NCBI RefSeq assembly: GCF_032854445.1
Contig: NC_088298.1
Coordinates: 24,639,295 to 24,703,294 of the forward strand
DNA from: Liolophura sinensis
Lineage: Eukaryota; Mollusca; Polyplacophora; Chitonida; Chitonidae
Reading direction: 5' to 3'
Length of the DNA stretch: 64,000 bases
Shown: positions 58,682-64,000 of the stretch, piece after piece
Position numbering within the stretch: the stretch's first letter is position 1
Layout: every line of letters begins with the position of its first letter
The notes under the pieces: model-generated
Database searches by the model: none
The model's input: the letters and a program-made list of their open reading frames with translations, nothing else
What the model was told of the DNA's origin: nothing
Position numbers and translations under genes: made by a program

Positions 58682-60352
58682 ATTCCTATGGCTGAACTTA
58701 ATCCTGCAAACAGACCCGCAGATCAAGTACCTATACCTGTACAATTCCTGTGGCTGAACCTTAATCCTGCAAACAGACCCGCAGATCCCAAGTACCTATA
58801 CATGTACAATTCCTGTGGCTGAACCTTAATCATGCAAACAGACCTGCAGATCCAAGTACCTATACATGTACAATTCCTGTGGCTGAACCGTAATCCTGCA
58901 AACAGACCCGCAGATCCAAGTACCTATACATGTACAATTCCTATGGCTGAACCTTAATCCCGCAAACAGACCCGTAGATCCAAGTACCTATACACGTACA
59001 ATTCCTTTGGCTGAACCTTAATCCTGCAAACAGACCCGCAGATCCAAGTACCTATACAATGTACAATTCTGTGGCTGAACCTTAATCCTGCAAACAGACC
59101 CGCAGATCCAAGTACCTATACATGTACAATTCCTGTGGGCTGAACCTTAATCCTGCAAAACAGACCTGCAGATCCAAGTACCTATACATGTACAATTCCT
59201 GTGCTGAACCTTAATCCTGCAAACAGACCCGCAGATCCAAGTACCTATACATGTACAATTCCTGTGGCTGAACCTTAATCCTGCAAACAGACCTGCAGAT
59301 CCAAGTACCTATACATGTACAATTCTGTGGCTGAACCTAATCCTGCAAACAGACCCGCAGATCCAAGTACCTATACATGTACAATTCCCTGTGGCTGAAC
59401 CTTAATCCCGCAAACAGACCCGCAGATCCAAGTACCTACATGTATACATGTACAATTCCTGTGGCTGAACCTTAATCCTGCAAACAGACCCGCAGATCCA
59501 GTACCTATACATGTACAATTCCTATGGCTGAACCTTAATCCTGCAAACAGACCTGCAGATCCAAGTACCTATACATGTAACAATTCCTGTGGCTGAAACC
59601 TTAATCCTGTAAACAGACCCGCAGATCCAAGTACCTATACACGTACAATTCCTGTGGCTGAACCTTATCCTGCAAACAAACCCGCAGATCCAAGTACCTA
59701 TACATTACAATTCCTGTGGCTGAACCTTAATCCTGCAAACAGACCCGCAGATCCAAGTACCTATACATGTACAATTCCTATGGCTGAACCTTAATCCTGC
59801 AAACAGACCTGCAGATCCAAGTACCTATACAAGTACAATTCCTGTGGCTGAACTTAATCCTGTAAACAGACCCGCAGATCCAAGTACCTATACATGTACA
59901 ATTCCTGTGCTGAACCTTAATCCTGCAAACAGACCCGCAGATCAAGTACCTATACATGTACAATTCCTATGGCTGAACCTTAATCCTGCAAACAGACCTG
60001 CAGATCCAAGTACCTATACATGTACAATTCCTGTGGCTGAACCTTAATCCTGTAAACAGACCCGCAGATCCAAGTACCTATACACGTACAATTCCTGTGG
60101 CTGAACCTTAATCCTGCAAACAAACCCGCAGATCCAAGTACCTATACAATGTACAATTCCTGTGGCTGAACCTTAATCCTGCAAACAGACCTGCAGATCC
60201 AAGTACCTATACATGTACAATTCCTGTGGCTGAACCTTAATCCTGCAAACAGACCCGCAGATCCAAGTACCTATACATGTACAATTCCTGTGGCTGAACC
60301 TTAATCCTGCAAAACAGACCCGCAGATCCAAGTACCTATACATGTACAATTC
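58682..60352. repeat. Minisatellite, 64-bp unit, about 26 copies, many one-base indels
   Basis: The unit is CCTGTGGCTGAACCTTAATC, CTGCAAACAGACCCGCAGAT, CCAAGTACCTATACATGTAC, AATT. Unlike the other arrays, many copies differ by a single missing or extra base, often in short runs (GCAAAACAG, TGTGGGCTG, GATCAAG, TACATTACAA). Confidence 0.96.
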
Positions 60353-60844
60353 AGACTGCCTCCTCGGACATGTGACTGTGTTTCATACGATTACTTAATG
60401 CGTTACTATGTTTCCACAGCCCATGTGTTGACAACTGCAATTCTACCACACCTGTATATCTTCAATCCACTCTAGCAAAAAAAACATGGGACATGATCCA
60501 TTCACTTTGCTTTAACGCCTGCTTTAAAGAATTATGCTGTGAGAGTTTGTAAGATTACTCCTGCATATTTCTGTAATTCTCAGAAAATCTGACAGATGAG
60601 GAATCGCATATCTGTGGAAACACAGCATTGTGTAATTTACCTGAAGTTTAGCATGTCTAAAGTGACATATTTTGCCTGATTCTGACTGATTTATCCACAA
60701 TATAGGACCACTTCAGGGGGATTTGTGTGAAATGTTACCAGTACATGTAGGTGACAGCATCAAAGGTATCATTCAAGATCTTTGGTTGCATTTTTACAAA
60801 CTAAACTTTGGGTAAAATACAGTGAATGTTGGTATCAAATGATG
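60353..60844. other. Non-coding unique sequence
   Basis: Nothing recognised. Confidence 0.5.
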
Positions 60845-61086
60845 AACTGTAAATCTTCAACCTTTTCAACCGCTAAAAGCACTTTATTTCAGCGGAATAT
60901 ATCCATACAATTATTATAAAAATCACACCAAATATTGATTTTTTTGTGCCATTAAAGATGCAAGCATCATAAAACTGAGCTAAATTATTTCTCTATCTGT
61001 ACACCCCAATACGCTAGTTCTCTTGAGCAGAATGTTTCAAAATATGGCTGCATAGGCGGTTGAAAGGTTGAAGTATTAGGGTACAT
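60845..61086. mobile_element. MITE, CTGTAAATCTTCAACC subfamily, complete
   Basis: The ends ACTGTAAATCTTCAACC (with TTTTCAACCGC) and GCGGTTGAAAGGTTGAAGTA are inverted repeats of about 27 bp. The interior is CATTAAAGATGCAAGCATCA, TTATTTCTCTATCTGTACAC, AGAATGTTTCAAAATATGG. It is the reference copy for 31881 and 39921. Confidence 0.88.
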
Positions 61087-61351
61087 GTGTAAGATATACA
61101 TGTACAGGGCCCCATTAGACAGGTTCAGGAAAAGATGCCCCAAATTGCTACGGTATCTATAATTTATTACTTCCTTGCCACCCTTCAATGACAAGATTCT
61201 GCCATGGGGCATGATGACTGCTTTACAGATAAGCATCTAATTTGGGCTTGACCCACAATGAACCTGACAGAAGTAGTTGACATGTACATTGTAGATAAAA
61301 TACCACATGACATGCCAACATTATCAGTGAATCAACATGAAGCTTGTGTCA

Positions 61352-61923
61352 ACCAGAGGCAAGTACAAGTATCAGGACCAGAGACAAGCACAAGTATCAC
61401 GAACCAGAGACAAGTACAACTATCATGAACCAGAGACAAGTACAAGTACCACGAACCAGAGACAAGTACAAGTATCGGGAACCAGAGACACGTACAAGTA
61501 TCAGGAACCAGAGACAAGTACAAGTATCAGGAACCAGAGACAAGTACAAGTATCAGGAACCAGAGTCAAGTACAAGTATCAGGAACCAGAGTCAAGTACA
61601 AGTATCAGGAACCAGAGGACAAGTACAAGTACCACGAACCAGAGACAAGTACAAGTATCGGGAACCAGAGACACGTACAAGTATCAGGAATCAGAGACAA
61701 GTACAAGTATCAGGAACCAGAGACAAGTACAAGTATCAGGAACCAGAGTCAAGTACAAGTATCAGGAACCAGAGTCAAGTACAAGTATCAGGAACCAGAG
61801 TCAAGTACAAGTATCAGGAACCAGAGACTAGTACAAGTATCGGGAACCAGAGACTAGTACAAGTATCATGAACCAGAGACAAGCACAAGTATCAGGAACC
61901 AGAGACAAGCACAAGTATCAGGA
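61352..61923. repeat. Minisatellite, 26-bp unit, about 22 copies
   Basis: The unit is ACCAGAGACAAGTACAAG plus TATCAGGA. A block with variants GTACCACGA, ATCGGGA and GACACGT recurs 183 bp on (61446 and 61629), that is seven units plus one base. Open frames on the plus strand are incidental. Confidence 0.95.
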
Positions 61924-62750
61924 AGACATACATGTATGTGTCATTTATAGTCAGATAATTTCATATACTCAATAAAGCTGCATTAATAATATTATACATG
62001 TAAAAGGGCTATATGGCTCTGATTGTCGTAAGACAAAGGCTGTTGTTGTTGCCAGCAATCATGTGTCAATGATCAGTGCAGGCATATTGATTGATTGCGT
62101 GTTAATTTTAAGTCAAATCAGAATGATGCTGTACTCAACAGTTTCAAAGAAAACCTGAATAAATATACCATACCCTAAATCCTCTGCAACCTTTTCACTC
62201 ATAAAAGAGCAACTTACACAAATGCACCTATAAAGTTTGACTATGGAGACAACGCTACATAACTGGCTTCGCTGACCAACTTCATGAAGGGCTTGTAGAG
62301 TAAAAGTGTAATTTCATCATTCTAGAATAGATAGATCAACACACATGTAGTGTAATATCACCCGCAAATTGTCCTTTGATGTGAACACTGTATAAACATG
62401 TGAATTAAGGTATTAAAGTCTTGGAGTACAAACAATTAAGATCCATGTACACAATACCTTGGAGGTGTTTATGTTTCTTGTTTACCATCAAAGATCTAGA
62501 AATAAGCACATACAGATACATGAAGCAACAGCTGTTACAACTATCACGCTGTACTGAATCATGTGTTGGAAGTACACGTGTACACATAGATGTTATAGCG
62601 AGTGGTGAATCAGTCGTACCTGTAAGGTAAAATGCTGCCCTACAATCAAACACTGAGCCTAACGCAGGTATCAATTTTCAGAATGTAAACTTCATCTTGT
62701 ATTACTAAATATAGTGCACAGGGACCGATTCCATCAAGCCATGTTTGCAT
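61924..62750. other. Non-coding, one MITE scrap
   Basis: 62168-62300 (CCTAAATCCTCTGCAACC...GAAGGGCTTGTAGAG) is a worn relative of the TTCTTCAACC MITE. The rest is unique. Confidence 0.45.
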
Positions 62751-63250
62751 CTAAGCATCCCCGAGGCCTGCATAGTCCCTGCTGGTGGACTAAGCATCCT
62801 CGAGTGCCTGTGCTTGCTGGTGGACAAGGCATCCCCGAGGTATGGTCCCTGCAGCTGGACTAAGCATCCCCGACGCCTGGTCCCTGCAGCTGGACTAAGC
62901 ATCCCCGAGGCCTGCATGGTCCCCTGCTGGTGGATTAAACATTCCGAGGCCTGGTCCTTGCTGCTGGACTAAGCATCCCCGAGGCCTGGTCCCTGCAGCT
63001 GGACTAAGCATCCCCGACGCCTGGTCCCTGCAGCTGGACTAAGCATCCCGAGGCCTGCATGTTCCCATGCTAGTGAACTAAGCATGCCCAAGACCTGGTC
63101 CCTGCTAGTGGACTAAGCATCCCCGAGGCCTGGTCCCTGCTGCTGGACTAAGCATCCCCGAGGCCTGGTCCCTGCTGCTGGACTAAGCATCCTCGAGGCC
63201 TGCATGGTCCCTGCTGGTGGACTAAACATTCCCGAGGCATATATGGTCCC
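62751..63250. repeat. Minisatellite, 35-bp unit, about 14 copies
   Basis: The unit is CCCCGAGGCCTGGTCCCTG plus CTGCTGGACTAAGCAT, with longer variants carrying GCCTGCATGGTCC. It is GC-richer than its surroundings. Confidence 0.95.
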
Positions 63251-64000
63251 TTAAAACTGTATTAATGTTATTGTACCCATACATGTATATGTTAAATGTG
63301 ATGACAACACAGCATTCTGAGCAATTCTACACCAGTATGTTTAATAAATTGCAATAAACACTACAAGCATTGCCTTGAGCTATTGTCGTCTTGGACAGAA
63401 CACATGCCAAGAGTGAGGTCTGACCAGGTGAAAAGTTACCACATGCTACTCTCCACACTGAACAACATCCAGGTATACATGCACAGTGTCTAGTATACTA
63501 ATGAATACCTCATGACCCAGTTCCAACAACAGCTGAATTCCTCACGCTGTTTGAGCAAGTGCTAACATATGTCATGACTCCAGTCAAACTGTGGGCTAAA
63601 CAATGTCAGCTAGCTTTTAACAGCCATGGGTAGGTGGGTGGCTGCTGTATGTAACTGACAGCAGTTTGAATTTCAACTGTTTTTTAATAGATTAGTACCT
63701 GTACACTGTGCAGCAGAACCTTTGCAGTATTATTTTGACTTTTAACATGTTAAAGAGTGAAAAAATGTGAAAAAAATTTTACATAAAATTTATAATGTTA
63801 ATATTCATCATTCATACATGGGGTTTTGTGGTAATAGGCACACCTTTGTAGAGTTTGAGCCTTGAAACTAACTGTAGAACTTCACAAAAGCACTTGTAAT
63901 TCTTTCAGAAACAATATTTTCATCAAATCCTATTCACATCTTAATAATCTACAAATTTCCAGATATTCCAGAAAACTAGAAACACATTCATTATTCATTT
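63251..64000. other. Non-coding unique sequence to the right edge
   Basis: Nothing recognised. Confidence 0.5.

Noticed and set aside
61332-61871. Open frames of 164 and 175 residues with a KYKYQEPETSTSIRNQ cycle
   Set aside because: By-product of the 26-bp array, open in two overlapping frames.

Overview
The window is animal nuclear DNA, AT-rich, with long introns, no operon structure, and dense short interspersed and tandem repeats. Two tRNA-derived SINE types, one ending in a conserved tail with the word CAAGAATATTTCACTTATA (read on the opposite strand) and one ending in a CGACGTTAAAC-type tail with GAGT repeats, are of the kind common in molluscs. Together with the frequent palindrome TACATGTA this suggests a mollusc, perhaps a gastropod such as an abalone. 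The species call is inference.

One protein-coding gene is clear. It runs right to left (minus strand) and its first 12 coding exons lie between 29791 and 681. Spliced at GT-AG junctions they give 554 codons without a stop and with every exon phase consistent. The protein is an oxysterol-binding-protein-related protein (ORP) of the ORP3/6/7 group: start MSSD, a polybasic stretch, a PH domain (about residues 115-212), a central linker with predicted helices, and a FFAT motif (LYFDAEE, residues 538-544) for binding VAP at the endoplasmic reticulum. The lipid-binding ORD domain is not here; it should lie beyond the left edge.

Layout: 1-18780 holds exons 12 to 2, with introns carrying SINEs, MITEs and one 1.5-kb minisatellite. 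18781-29641 is intron 1, mostly filled by a 25-bp array and a 7.3-kb array of a roughly 60-bp unit. 29792-64000 is upstream of the first coding exon (5' flank or leader introns) and holds no convincing gene. It has about a dozen minisatellites, several SINEs, two families of inverted-repeat elements, a 200-N assembly gap and scattered unique sequence, some of which looks like regulatory DNA.

Roughly 30 percent of the window is tandem repeat by my count. The most interesting pattern is that several arrays grew out of mobile elements: one unit is an internally deleted SINE tail, another starts inside a SINE tail, a third is an amplified SINE head, and a fourth sits in the middle of a MITE whose two ends are still present. 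All long open reading frames to the right of 30000 are by-products of arrays whose unit has no stops, and are not annotated as genes.
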